Shown: positions 23,416 to 33,644, counted from the stretch's first letter. The stretch: DNA of 57,493 bases from Mesorhizobium sp. B2-7-2 (GCF_006440775.1 NZ_VFTZ01000030.1:1-57493), one strand, 5' to 3'. Numbers and translations: made by a program. The notes: generated by a model not told the origin, from the sequence alone.

Positions 23416-24189
23416 ATGAGCAAAGCCGACAGCCGTTTCGCCTTCGTTTCTTCCGACACCGACGACGCCCGCGCGGCGCTGGAAAGCCTGTCCGCGCGCT
23501 ATGGGCAGGTGCCTGTCGCGGATGCCGAGATCATCATCGCGCTCGGCGGCGACGGCTTTCTTCTGCAGACGCTGCGCGAGACGATGAGCACGGGCAAGAA
23601 GGTCTACGGAATGAACCGTGGCACCATCGGCTTCCTGATGAACGAATATCGCGCCGGCGGCCTAGAGGAACGCATCGCCAACGCGGTCTCCGAGACGATC
23701 CGGCCGCTGGAAATGGTCGCCGTGACGCATGACGGCGAAACAATTTCAGCGCCGGCCATCAATGAGGTGGCGCTGTGGCGCCAGTCCTATCAGACGGCGA
23801 AGATCCGCATCACCGTCGACGGCCAGGTGCGGCTGGAGGAGCTGAACTGCGACGGCGTGATGATCGCGACGCCCGCCGGCTCCACCGCCTACAATCTGTC
23901 CGCGCATGGGCCGATCCTGCCGCTCGATGCGCCGCTTTTGGCGCTGACGCCGGTCAGTCCTTTCCGGCCGCGTCGCTGGCGCGGGGCGCTGCTGTCCAAC
24001 AAGGCGACCGTGCGCTTCGACATCCTGGAAGCCGAAAAGCGCCCGGTGAATGCCGCGGCCGATCATACCGAGGTCAAGGCGGTGGCCTCCGTCACCGTGC
24101 GGGAATCGCCGACGGCGACGGCAACTTTGCTGTTCGATCCGAACCATTCCTGGAACGAGCGTATCCTTGCCGAGCAGTTCCGCTACTGA
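23416..24189 (+). CDS. nadK: NAD kinase
   Basis: This 257-residue enzyme phosphorylates NAD to NADP. The GGDG motif sits in IIIALGGDGFLLQTLRE (about 39-55), NxGxxGFL appears as MNRGTIGFLMNEY, and the C-terminal signature is CDGVMIATPAGSTAYNLSAHGPILPLD. The ATG at 23416 with GGGAG upstream was chosen; an open frame from 23311 adds residues not found in the family. It is a stand-alone gene, followed by a repeat. Confidence 0.95.
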   Translation: MSKADSRFAFVSSDTDDARAALESLSARYGQVPVADAEIIIALGGDGFLLQTLRETMSTGKKVYGMNRGTIGFLMNEYRAGGLEERIANAVSETIRPLEMVAVTHDGETISAPAINEVALWRQSYQTAKIRITVDGQVRLEELNCDGVMIATPAGSTAYNLSAHGPILPLDAPLLALTPVSPFRPRRWRGALLSNKATVRFDILEAEKRPVNAAADHTEVKAVASVTVRESPTATATLLFDPNHSWNERILAEQFRY

Positions 24190-24216
24190 GCCGGCGCAAG
24201 GATATTGTTTCGATCA

Positions 24217-24319
24217 ATGCATGTCGCCCAAAAGCGCGCAGCGGTTTTGGGCATACGGCGTGATCAAGCAAAGATATAAAGCGCAGAGCCTCAAACCGTT
24301 TCAGCGCGACGCGCTTTAA
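24217..24319. repeat. ATGTCGCCCAAAA palindromic repeat, copy 1
   Basis: ATGCATGTCGCCCAAAA ... GCGGTTTTGGG forms one stem-loop (CCCAAAA/TTTTGGG). A second part has AAAGCGC ... GCGCTTT. A diverged inverted copy is at 47951-48009. It lies in the leader region of the helicase gene. Confidence 0.7.
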
Positions 24320-24481
24320 GCATCGCGATTAAGGTTACGTCTTCACAATCGCTGTATTTCGGTCCGTTTCTGTTGACAAATCGAGGGCTTGCGCCTAACT
24401 GCAACACCGATCTTGCAGGCGCGCGGCGCCTGCCGCGGCTACTGTGTCGCGATTTCCCCAACCAACAAAGACAACAAACAC

Positions 24482-26023
<1,542 letters not shown>

Positions 26024-26051
26024 ATTCGATACCGGCATAGCCTGAATTGAA

Positions 26052-26081
26052 AACGGCCCCACACGGGGCCGTTTCGTTTTT
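26052..26081 (+). terminator. Rho-independent terminator after the helicase gene
   Basis: ACGGCCCC, loop ACAC, GGGGCCGT followed by TTCGTTTTT. Confidence 0.9.
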
Positions 26082-26116
26082 GGCTTCGCCTGAAGCAATT
26101 CAGCCAAAGGCGATGC

Positions 26117-26725
26117 CTACATCGGACCCGGCATCATCTTGGTCGGCTTCTCGAGCATCGGGAACTCGGCCCTGCTGCATTTCACGTTCGGGTTCGTTGG
26201 ACTGAACATGCCGTTCGGATTGTCCTTGAACAGCCATGCATGCAGGTCGTAGTGGACGAACTCCCTCGGAATGAGCGGATAGTGGCCTTCCATCGGCCCC
26301 ATGAATTTCTGCCCGAACAGCGTCGGCACCTCCTTGGTGTCCGGCGTCAGCGGCACCAGCCATTCCACCCCGACCAGCTTCAGGCCTTTCTTGGTCGGCT
26401 CGTAGATCAGGACGTTGGGCTTCATCGGGTCGAGCGGCTTGCCGACGCTCGGGACGTTGACGAAATGGATGCCCATCGCGCCCTTCTGATAGTACATGGC
26501 GCCGTCTATCTTCTCGCCGCCATAGTGGATGCAGCCGACGGTCGACAAATAGAGGTCGCGAACAGCGGCGGTGTAATCTTCATACTTGGCCAGCGATTTC
26601 TTCAAGGCCTCGATGTCGGCCTTGTTGGCGTCCTCGGCCCGGGCCGAAGCGAGCCCGAACGATGTACCGATAAGACATGCGAAAGCAAGGACGCCGCAGC
26701 GCCCCAAGCGAGCTGTTCTTTTCAT
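26117..26725 (-). CDS. Secreted protein of unknown function
   Basis: From the ATG at 26725 (GGGAGG seven bases before) the product has 202 residues. It has a signal peptide MKRTARLGRCGVLAFACLIG, with cleavage near ARA-ED. The mature domain has LAKYEDYTAAVRDLYLSTVG, CIHYGGEKIDGAMYYQKGAM, YEPTKKGLKLVGVEWLVP and FVHYDLHAWLFKDNPNGMF. Secreted proteins with this YEP...LVGVEW...HAWLWKDNPNG layout are common in alphaproteobacteria. The function is not known to me. It converges with the helicase gene. Confidence 0.82.
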   Translation of the reverse strand: MKRTARLGRCGVLAFACLIGTSFGLASARAEDANKADIEALKKSLAKYEDYTAAVRDLYLSTVGCIHYGGEKIDGAMYYQKGAMGIHFVNVPSVGKPLDPMKPNVLIYEPTKKGLKLVGVEWLVPLTPDTKEVPTLFGQKFMGPMEGHYPLIPREFVHYDLHAWLFKDNPNGMFSPTNPNVKCSRAEFPMLEKPTKMMPGPM

Positions 26726-26914
26726 GCATTCCTCCCAGATTCTCTTGATCTGGCCGTGCAAGACCGGGGCGGTAGATGTTGATTGCGCGGCCTGTTGACC
26801 GCCCCATCCCCTCTGGAACAGCAGAATGTTAGTCCTTTCCCCGGTTCTGGAAAAGCATCAATTAGAAGAAACTAATGTCCTAAGACCTTCGACCTCATCT
26901 TTGGGCCATTTCAG

Positions 26915-26943
26915 ACAAAAACGGCCCCTTTCGGAGCCGTTTG
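26915..26943 (-). terminator. Terminator of the OmpA-like lipoprotein gene
   Basis: On the minus strand ACGGCTCC, loop GAAA, GGGGCCGT and then TTTTTGTC, 30-60 bases past the stop at 26977. Confidence 0.85.
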
Positions 26944-26976
26944 TCTTGATGGAATTGCGCCTCCACGCGCCTTTTC

Positions 26977-27627
26977 TCAGGTGAGCGGCGACAGCTGGAT
27001 TTCGACGCGGCGGTTCTGCTCGCGGCCGGCGGCGGTCGCATTGGATGCGATCGGGCGGGTCTTGCCGAAGCCGGTAACGGCGAAGCGGCGCTGGTCGACG
27101 CCCTGGCCGGACAGGTAATTTGCGACGGCAAGCGCGCGACGCTGCGACAGGTCGAAATTGTGCTCGTCGCCGCCGGTCGAATCGGTGTGGCCGAACACGT
27201 CCACTGTGGTCTGGCGGAACTTCTTCAGCACCAGCGCGACCGAATTCAGCACCGGATAGAAGCCCGGCTTCACCGCGTCCTGGTCGACATTGAAGGTGAT
27301 GTCGGACGGCATGTTGAGGATGATCTGGTCGCCGCTGCGGGTGACGCTGACGCCGGTGCCCTGCAATTGACGGCGAAGCTCGGCCTCGTTCTGGTCCATC
27401 GTCGCGCCGATCGCGCCGCCGGCGAGCGCGCCGATGCCGGCGCCGATCAACGCGTTGCGGCGGTCATTGCCACCGGCCAGCAGGCCAAGGCTGGCGCCTG
27501 CCAGGGCGCCGAGGCCGGCACCGGCCGCCGTGTTGGAGATCTTCTGGTCACCCGTATACGGATCGGTGGTGGTGCAGGCGCTCACCAATAGAGCCGCCGC
27601 CACGGCGACGAGCACAGTCTTCTTCAT
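26977..27627 (-). CDS. OmpA-family outer-membrane lipoprotein (YiaD-like)
   Basis: This 216-residue protein has a lipoprotein signal peptide with lipobox VSAC (Cys at about 18). Glycine-zipper helices follow (about 33-75: GAGLGALAGASLGLLAGG and ALIGAGIGALAGGAIGATM). A C-terminal OmpA peptidoglycan-binding domain comes last (about 105-212: VDVFGHTDSTGGDEHN, LSQRRALAVANYL, GFGKTRPIASN and REQNRRVEIQL). It anchors the outer membrane to the cell wall. A terminator follows; no partner gene is adjacent. Confidence 0.93.
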   Translation of the reverse strand: MKKTVLVAVAAALLVSACTTTDPYTGDQKISNTAAGAGLGALAGASLGLLAGGNDRRNALIGAGIGALAGGAIGATMDQNEAELRRQLQGTGVSVTRSGDQIILNMPSDITFNVDQDAVKPGFYPVLNSVALVLKKFRQTTVDVFGHTDSTGGDEHNFDLSQRRALAVANYLSGQGVDQRRFAVTGFGKTRPIASNATAAGREQNRRVEIQLSPLT

Positions 27628-27764
27628 GAGATTGGTCCCTCTCCAATTCGCGGTCTTTGCGACCGCGCCAAATCAGCCCTTCCGCAGCCTTGTAACATGA
27701 AATGCGGCGAAAAACGGAACGGGAATGCCGCCGGTAAAGTCCGGCGGTGGCTCCCCTGTCGGCT

Positions 27765-28133
27765 CTACCACAAATTCTTGCCGTCGATGACCACCACCTC
27801 GACCTTGTCCAGATCGAAATCATCGAACAGGCGCGAATTGACGCTGATCTTCGGGTTGTCGAAATCCGGCTTTCCGGTCGACCAATCAGGCGTCTCGGTG
27901 AAGGTGCCGCAGCCGCAAATGGCGCAGAAACCATGCTTCACCGTCTTTGAGCCCCAGCGATAGAAGGAGACATTCTCCGGCGGGCTCGTCAGCCTGAATT
28001 GCGACGGCACATAATAGGCCCATAACGAACCCCGCTTCGAGCAGAACGAGCATGTGCATTGCGTCACCGTCCGCGGCGCCTCGGCAACCTCGAAGGTTGT
28101 CGCCTTGCAGTGACAGCTTCCCCTGATGGTCAT
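27765..28133 (-). CDS. GFA-family (glutathione-dependent formaldehyde-activating enzyme/CENP-V fold) protein
   Basis: This 122-residue zinc protein opens with MTIRGSCHCKATTFEV. Its cysteine pairs are CHC, CTCSFC and CAICGCG, the zinc ligands of the GFA fold, with the usual GSLWAYY and PPENVSFYRWGS segments. Members bind zinc, and most are not proven formaldehyde enzymes. The ATG at 28133 is preceded by GGAGGGG. The frame stays open through the tandem repeats upstream (to 28292), but those residues come from the repeat. Confidence 0.9.
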   Translation of the reverse strand: MTIRGSCHCKATTFEVAEAPRTVTQCTCSFCSKRGSLWAYYVPSQFRLTSPPENVSFYRWGSKTVKHGFCAICGCGTFTETPDWSTGKPDFDNPKISVNSRLFDDFDLDKVEVVVIDGKNLW

Positions 28134-28174
28134 GGACTCAACCCCTCCGTTGTCCGCCGCGCCCTCAGTTTCAC

Positions 28175-28336
28175 GCAATTCCGAGCGGAAAACCGCTACG
28201 CACTTCTCCTGGAATTGCGCGTCCTGGGTGCACGCAATTCCGGGCGGAAAACCGCTACGCACTTTTCCTGGAATTGCGCATCCTGGGTGCACGCAATTCC
28301 GGACGGAAAACCGCTACGCACTTTTCCTGGAATTGC
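28175..28336. repeat. Three tandem copies of the 44-bp GCAATTCC palindrome (59-bp period)
   Basis: The copies are at 28175-28218, 28234-28277 and 28293-28336. Each runs GCAATTCC ... GGAAAACCGCTACGCAC ... GGAATTGC. The 15-base spacers are nearly identical (GCGTCCTGGGTGCAC and GCATCCTGGGTGCAC), so the period is exactly 59 bases. Confidence 0.95.
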
Positions 28337-28453
28337 TCGGTGCAAGGCAACATAAAGAAACCGTCCTGACAACCGTCTGTCAGCAACGTCGGCAGCCTTC
28401 TCCTGCCGTGGATCGAGCCCCAGCGCCTCGCCTTCCGCGGCAGGTTCAGAGCC

Positions 28454-28831
28454 CTAGTAAGAGGGAGGCGGCACGAACAGGCAGATGGTCTTGCCGGCGT
28501 CGAGCCCGGCCTGGTGCGCACACCAGTGGTACTCGCCGTCGGGCGAATTCTTGACCCGCTTGTCGGCATAAGCCACCACCTCGCCCGTACCCTTTATGAC
28601 GTAGCCCTCGGGCCGCTCGCTGATCGACGACTGCGGCACCTCCTTGCAATCGTAGTTGGCACAACAGGCAAAGGGGTATTTCCAGCCTTGCGGCATGGCC
28701 GCGGTGGGCTGGGCGTCGTGCGCAGCAGCCGGTGGCGCCAGCGCTGCGATCGCTCCAACGGCGAACAGGGAGAACAAAAGTCGGCCAGCCGGTCGAACGG
28801 CTTGGGCCGATCTTGATATGGCAGCAGACAT
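28454..28831 (-). CDS. Conserved secreted protein of unknown function
   Basis: This 125-residue protein starts at the ATG at 28831 (AAGGAA upstream; an ATG at 28855 is possible). It has a signal peptide (FSLFAVGAIAALAPPAAA, cleavage near AAA-HD). The mature part contains four Cys in GWKYPFACCANYDCKEV and EYHWCAHQAGLDAGKTICLF. It has a compact Cys-rich shape seen in other rhizobial secreted proteins. The function is unknown. Confidence 0.78.
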   Translation of the reverse strand: MSAAISRSAQAVRPAGRLLFSLFAVGAIAALAPPAAAHDAQPTAAMPQGWKYPFACCANYDCKEVPQSSISERPEGYVIKGTGEVVAYADKRVKNSPDGEYHWCAHQAGLDAGKTICLFVPPPSY

Positions 28832-29125
28832 CGAAGCGTTCCTTTCGAGCATCAAGCGTTTTCGCTTGCCCGTTCCCGGAACGTGTCTTCCCAGTGGCCG
28901 GATCGTCGGTCGCAGATATGCCGCATCCGGCCATAAATGCTTTTTACCCAGCCCGAAGGCTGGGCTGATTCCCTGGCTGGCGCAAGCATCCGCTTGCCAA
29001 CGGCAATGCCGCGCTTCACGCCAACCTCTGCCATCCAGAATCGTGCGTCGGCTTGGTTAATGAGCGGTTAGCCGCGCGGATCTGGTGCCCGACAACGAGA
29101 TTCGGCTCAAGCTGGTTCCAGACGT

Positions 29126-29530
29126 TCAGTCGGGAACGTGCTCATCATACTGCGGCAGGTCGTCGGCGATTGTGAACCACTTCGCCTTGGACCCGACAAA
29201 AATGTGCGCGCTCGGCCGTATGGTCGGATCGTCGACCAGCGTACCCATGGCGACATGCACGTAGGCGCCGTCGCGGACCAACGAATAGATGAGCGAGCCG
29301 CATCGCCCGCAATGCGCGTCGTGGCCGCTCTCGTCGCCGAAGATCAGAAGCCCGCCCTCGCCCGCGATGAGACGGAACTTGGCGCGCTCGATGCCGGCGA
29401 ACGGCTTGAACGCGGAGCCTGTCGTGCGCCGGCAGTTCGAGCAATGGCAGTTCGCCGCGTAAACGAATTCGTCCGCAACGTCATAGTGGACGGCGCCGCA
29501 GAAGCATTTTCCCGCAAGTACCCGAGACAC
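29126..29530 (-). CDS. GFA-family zinc protein (second copy)
   Basis: This 134-residue protein has MSRVLAGKCFCGAVHYDV, CHCSNCRRTTGSAFKPF and HCGRCGSLIYSLV, which supply the zinc-binding cysteines of the GFA/CENP-V fold. It shares only motif-level similarity with the GFA gene at 27765-28133, so the two are not a recent duplication. Enzyme activity is uncertain. An AGGAGG-like ribosome site (GAAGGAGG) lies upstream of the ATG at 29530. Confidence 0.92.
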   Translation of the reverse strand: MSRVLAGKCFCGAVHYDVADEFVYAANCHCSNCRRTTGSAFKPFAGIERAKFRLIAGEGGLLIFGDESGHDAHCGRCGSLIYSLVRDGAYVHVAMGTLVDDPTIRPSAHIFVGSKAKWFTIADDLPQYDEHVPD

Positions 29531-29566
29531 CGGTTCCTCCTTCGTCCCCAGGCGGGATATGTTCAG

Positions 29567-29683
29567 ATTCAGGTCAGGCTGAGCCGAGAATGATGGTTTC
29601 CGAGAACCGGAGCGGAGCGTACTTCAGTACGTGAGCACCGGAAGCGCAGGAAATCATCATTCGCAGGCCAGCCTCACCTGAAT
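29567..29683. repeat. 117-bp nested inverted-repeat element
   Basis: The outer arms ATTCAGGTCAGGCTG and CAGCCTCACCTGAAT differ only at the middle base. Inner arms are GAATGATG ... TTTCC with GGAAATCATCATTC, and the centre is GTACTTCAGTAC. The weaker GGATATG / CATATCC flanks extend it to about 29555-29696, up to the prfB stop. I recognise the ACCGGAGCGGAGCGTAC core as a dispersed rhizobial repeat. Confidence 0.85.
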
Positions 29684-29694
29684 GTGGGCATATC

Positions 29695-30826
29695 CTAGTC
29701 GAGGTCCGCCACCGCTTCGCCGGCGCCGCCCTCGATGCGATGCGAGAGCGAGGCTTCCATGAATTCGTCGAGGTCGCCGTCGAGCACGCTCGAAGGCGAG
29801 GTGCTTTCGACGCCGGTGCGCAGATCCTTCACAAGCTGATAGGGCTGCAGCACGTAAGAGCGGATCTGGTGCCCCCAACCGATGTCGCTCTTCGACGCTT
29901 CCGTCGCATTGGCGACCGCCTCGCGCTTCTTCAGCTCTTCCTCGTAAAGCCGCGAGCGCAGCATTTCCCAAGCCTTGGCGCGGTTCTTGTGCTGCGAGCG
30001 CTCAGCCTGGCAGGCGACCGCTATGCCGGTCGCCAGATGGGTGATGCGCACCGCAGAGTCGGTGGTGTTGACGTGCTGGCCGCCCGAACCCGAGGAACGA
30101 TAGGTGTCGATGCGCACGTCGGATTCGGAAACATTGATGTCGATCGAGTCATCGATGACCGGATAGACCCAGACGCTGGCGAAGGAGGTGTGGCGCCGCG
30201 CGTTGCTGTCGTAAGGCGAAATACGCACCAGGCGATGGACGCCGGACTCCGTCTTAAGCCAGCCATAGGCGTTGTGGCCCTTGATCATCACGGTGGCGGA
30301 CTTGATGCCCGCTTCTTCGCCGTCATGGACTTCCAGCACCTCGACCTTAAAGCGGCGACGCTCGGCCCAGCGCGTGTACATGCGCAGGAGCATCGAGGCC
30401 CAGTCCTGGCTCTCGGTGCCGCCGGCGCCGGCATGGATTTCGAGATAGGTGTCGTTGGCGTCGGCCTCGCCCGACAGCAGCGTTTCGACCTGGCGCGCCT
30501 TCGCCTCGCCCTGCATCGAACGCAGCGCCGCCTCCGCTTCCGCGATGATGCCGTCGTCGCCCTCTTCCTCGCCGAGCTCGATCAGGCCGATATTGTCTTC
30601 CAGCGCCTGCGTCATCCCCTTGACGGCAGCGATGCCGTCCTCGAGCTCCTGGCGCTCCCGCATCAGCTTCTGCGCTTCGATCGGATCATTCCAGAGACTG
30701 GAATCCTCGGCGCGCGAATTCAGGTATTCAAGCCGCTTTACAGCCTGATCCCAGTCAAAGATGCCTCCTCAGCAGGGTTATCGCCTGCCTGATCTCGTCG
30801 ACGATGTTGAGCGTTTCCGCGCGCAT
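29695..30826 (-). CDS. prfB: Peptide chain release factor 2, with programmed +1 frameshift
   Basis: RF2 (376 residues after frameshift) reads UGA and UAA stops. Codons 1-23 run from the ATG at 30826 (MRAETLNIVDEIRQAITLLR, then RHL) to an in-frame TGA at 30755-30757. Skipping one base (30757) continues in the frame 30756-29695 (DWDQAVKRLEYLNSRAED). The junction is CTT TGA C, with AGGAGG three bases before CTT: the classic autoregulatory RF2 site. The GGQ motif is at residues 248-250 (SGSGGQHVN) and the stop-recognition tripeptide is SPY at 203-205, where E. coli has SPF. A terminator of the upstream PBP1A gene lies between the two genes. Confidence 0.96.
30755..30769 (-). promoter_or_regulatory. 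prfB recoding site (SD-like AGGAGG plus CTT TGA C)
   Basis: On the minus strand, AGGAGG (30764-30769), CAT, CTT (30758-30760), TGA (30755-30757), then C. The internal Shine-Dalgarno spacing of three bases before the slippery CTT is that of known prfB frameshift sites. Low RF2 lets the ribosome pause at TGA and slip forward. Confidence 0.95.
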
Positions 30827-30906
30827 GGCTCTTGGTTCGGTCCTGTTCTTTTCGGTCTTTTTCGGAATAGGCGCGATACATAGGCACGGCATCGCTGCCT
30901 GTAAAG

Positions 30907-30938
30907 CGAAATGGGCCGGCACCACCCTGCCGGCCCAT
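30907..30938 (-). terminator. Terminator of the PBP1A gene
   Basis: An 11-bp perfect stem, ATGGGCCGGCA / TGCCGGCCCAT (30911-30921 with 30928-30938), followed on the minus strand by TTCGCTTT. It lies 19 bases past the PBP1A stop. Confidence 0.75.
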
Positions 30939-30956
30939 CGCGAAAATCCGGCAAGG

Positions 30957-33413
30957 TCAGTAGAGGCCGCCGCCGCCGTCCTGGATGGCTTGGTTGGCCT
31001 GCGGCGACAGCGCTCCGCCCGAACCGTTCGAGCCATCCGCGCCCATGCCGATCACCCAGTAGCTGTCAGCCGGACCGGTGCCAGGCTTGAAAGCCTCGAT
31101 GATGGTGTTCGGATCGCCTTCGGCGGCACGCATGCCGGTCTTGCGGTTGATTGCGATCAGCTTCATGCCGTCGGGAACCTGGAAGTCGGTGTTCGGCTTG
31201 CCGTCGAGCGCAACGCGCATGAAGTCCTTGAAGATCGGGGCCGCCAAGCCGCCGCCGGTAGCGCCGTGGCCAAGGCCGCGCGGCGTGTCATAGCCCATAT
31301 AGAGGCCGACGACGAGGTTCGGGGTGAAGCCGATGAACCAGGCGTCCTTCTCGTCATTGGTCGTGCCGGTCTTGCCGGCGATGTGGCGGCCGAGCTCGCC
31401 GATGGTGGCGCCGGTGCCGCGCTGCACGACGCCCTCCATCATCGAGGTGATCTGGTATGCGGTCATCGGATCGAGCACCTGCTCGGAGTTGTCGACCAGC
31501 TCCGGCTCGGTCTGGTTCTTCCACTCGGTCGCATTGCAGCCTTCGCAGCCGCGCTCGTCCTGCTTGAACACCGTCTTGCCGTAACGGTCCTGGATGCGGT
31601 CGATCAGCGAGGGTTTAATCGATTTGCCGCCATTGGCCATGATCGAATAGGCCGACACCATGCGCATGACGGTCGTCTCGCCCGAGCCCAGCGCCATCGG
31701 CAGATAGGGCGCCAGATGATCGTAGACGCCGAAGCGCTCGGCATATTCCACGACCAGCTTCATGCCCATGTCGTTGGCCAGCCGCACGGTCATCAGATTG
31801 CGCGACTTTTCGATGCCCGAGCGCAAGGTGGCCGGGCCGGCGACCGTGCCGTCATAGTTCTTCGGCGTCCAGGTGGTGTTGCCGCTCTGGATGGTGATCG
31901 GGCCGTCCATGATCACCGAAGCCGGCGTGTAGCCATTGTCGAGCGCCGCCGAATAGACGATCGGCTTGAACGAGGAACCGGGCTGGCGCATCGCCTGGGT
32001 GGCGCGGTTGAATTCCGACTGCGCATAGGAGAAGCCGCCGACCATGGCGAGCACGCGGCCGGTGTGCGGATCCATGGCGACGAGGCCGCCTTCCACCTCC
32101 GGCACCTGGCGCAGCATGTAGGTGTCGTCGGACCCGTCGTTCTTCTGCACGAAGATCACGTCGCCGGGTTCCAGCACGTCGGCCGGAGACTTCGCCCTGA
32201 CGGACTTGCCGTTGACGAAGTGGCGCATGGCGAAGCCCATGTCCTCCTTGCTGACGGTGCCCTGGACGCGTTCCTTGACCAGATCGCCGGAAATCTGCCG
32301 CGTCGGCTGGATGCCGATGGTCAGCCCGGTTGCCGAGCTGTCGAGCACGACGGCCAGCGTCCATTCCGGAACGTCCTCGAGACCCTTCACATTGCCGAGC
32401 GGCACGCCCCAGTCGCCGGAGACGTCGATATGCGTCACCGGACCGCGATAGCCGCGCAGCATGTCGTATTTGAGCAGGCCGTTCTGCATCGCCTTGCGCG
32501 CGATAAGCTGGATATTCGGATCGAGCGTGGTGCGCACCGACAGGCCGCCCTCGTAAAGCGCATTCTCACCGTAGCGCGCGATGATCTGGCGGCGGACTTC
32601 CTCGGTGAAGTACTCGCCGGCAAACAGATAGGAACCGTTGCGGCGCGGCGTCACGCCGAGCGGTTCGGCCTTGGCCTTGTCGCCCTCCTCGCGGGTGACG
32701 TAGCCATTCTCGACCATCTGGTCGATGACCCAGTTGCGGCGCTCCAGGGCACGGTCGGCGTGCTTGAAGGGGTGATAGTTGTTCGGGCCTTTCGGCAACG
32801 AGGCGAGATAAGCGGCTTCCGCGACTGTCAGCTCGTTGACGGACTTGTCGAAATAGGTGAGCGCGGCGCCCGCGACGCCGTAGGCGCCAAAGCCGAAGAA
32901 GATTTCGTTGAGATAGAGCTCGAGGATGCGGTCCTTCGAATAGGCCTGCTCGATGCGGAAGGCCAGGATCATCTCCTTGATCTTGCGCTCATAGGTCTGA
33001 TCGGAAGAGAGCAGGAAGTTCTTCGCCACCTGTTGGGTGATCGTCGAGGCGCCGACCTGCCGCCGGCCCGAACCGAGATTCTGCAGGTTGACGATGATGG
33101 CGCGGCCAAGTCCGGTGATGTCGATGCCGGGATGGTTGTAGAAATTCTTGTCCTCGGCCGACATGAAAGCGGCCTTGACGCGATCCGGGATGGCCTGGAT
33201 CGGCAGATAGAGACGCCGTTCGCGCGCATATTCGGCCATCAGCGCGCCGTCGGAGGCGTGGATGCGCGTCGTCACCGGCGGTTCGTATTTGGCCAGAACC
33301 TCGTAGTCGGGCAGGTCCTTGGTCAGATGGCTGATATAGATGGCAAGACCGGCCGCCACCAGCAGCGCCAGCGTCGTGCCGATGCCAAAGAAATAGCCGA
33401 TGAGACGAATCAT
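30957..33413 (-). CDS. Penicillin-binding protein 1A (transglycosylase-transpeptidase)
   Basis: This 818-residue bifunctional PBP polymerises and crosslinks peptidoglycan. It has one N-terminal membrane anchor (FFGIGTTLALLVAAGLAIYI). The glycosyltransferase domain shows FMSAEDKNFYNHPGID (catalytic E87), GASTITQQVAKN and ELYLNEIFFG. The transpeptidase domain shows the active-site S480 in PGSSFKP, SRN as the SxN motif and KTG in AGKTGTTND. A GC-rich Gly/Ser tail ends the protein. The upstream amidase is also a cell-wall gene. The gene is flanked downstream by prfB. Confidence 0.96.
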   Translation of the reverse strand: MIRLIGYFFGIGTTLALLVAAGLAIYISHLTKDLPDYEVLAKYEPPVTTRIHASDGALMAEYARERRLYLPIQAIPDRVKAAFMSAEDKNFYNHPGIDITGLGRAIIVNLQNLGSGRRQVGASTITQQVAKNFLLSSDQTYERKIKEMILAFRIEQAYSKDRILELYLNEIFFGFGAYGVAGAALTYFDKSVNELTVAEAAYLASLPKGPNNYHPFKHADRALERRNWVIDQMVENGYVTREEGDKAKAEPLGVTPRRNGSYLFAGEYFTEEVRRQIIARYGENALYEGGLSVRTTLDPNIQLIARKAMQNGLLKYDMLRGYRGPVTHIDVSGDWGVPLGNVKGLEDVPEWTLAVVLDSSATGLTIGIQPTRQISGDLVKERVQGTVSKEDMGFAMRHFVNGKSVRAKSPADVLEPGDVIFVQKNDGSDDTYMLRQVPEVEGGLVAMDPHTGRVLAMVGGFSYAQSEFNRATQAMRQPGSSFKPIVYSAALDNGYTPASVIMDGPITIQSGNTTWTPKNYDGTVAGPATLRSGIEKSRNLMTVRLANDMGMKLVVEYAERFGVYDHLAPYLPMALGSGETTVMRMVSAYSIMANGGKSIKPSLIDRIQDRYGKTVFKQDERGCEGCNATEWKNQTEPELVDNSEQVLDPMTAYQITSMMEGVVQRGTGATIGELGRHIAGKTGTTNDEKDAWFIGFTPNLVVGLYMGYDTPRGLGHGATGGGLAAPIFKDFMRVALDGKPNTDFQVPDGMKLIAINRKTGMRAAEGDPNTIIEAFKPGTGPADSYWVIGMGADGSNGSGGALSPQANQAIQDGGGGLY

Positions 33414-33644
33414 GCCCGCTCCAGTCCGAGGTTCGGGAATTTCCTAAACGAAGCCGACAGTCGCGCAAGCTTCCCGGGGCGGTCCCAATCCGCAATCGAA
33501 AAACCCATGTCGCGGCCATGTGGACAAAATACGGCAGCGCGAAATTTGAGGACTCGGTTGCCGAATAATAACGCCGGGTGTTGTTGTCATGCAACGCCGC
33601 TTGCGGTTGCAGACGTCCGGCAGTTGCGGGCAGGTCCGGCGGGG

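Noticed and set aside
28175..28336. Possible CRISPR array
   Set aside because: The period is regular, but the 15-base spacers are nearly identical and the repeat is a 44-bp palindrome found elsewhere singly; no cas genes.
28946..28968. Terminator at CCCAGCC-CGAA-GGCTGGG
   Set aside because: Good stem but no T tract on the exit side in either direction, and it lies upstream rather than downstream of the nearest gene.
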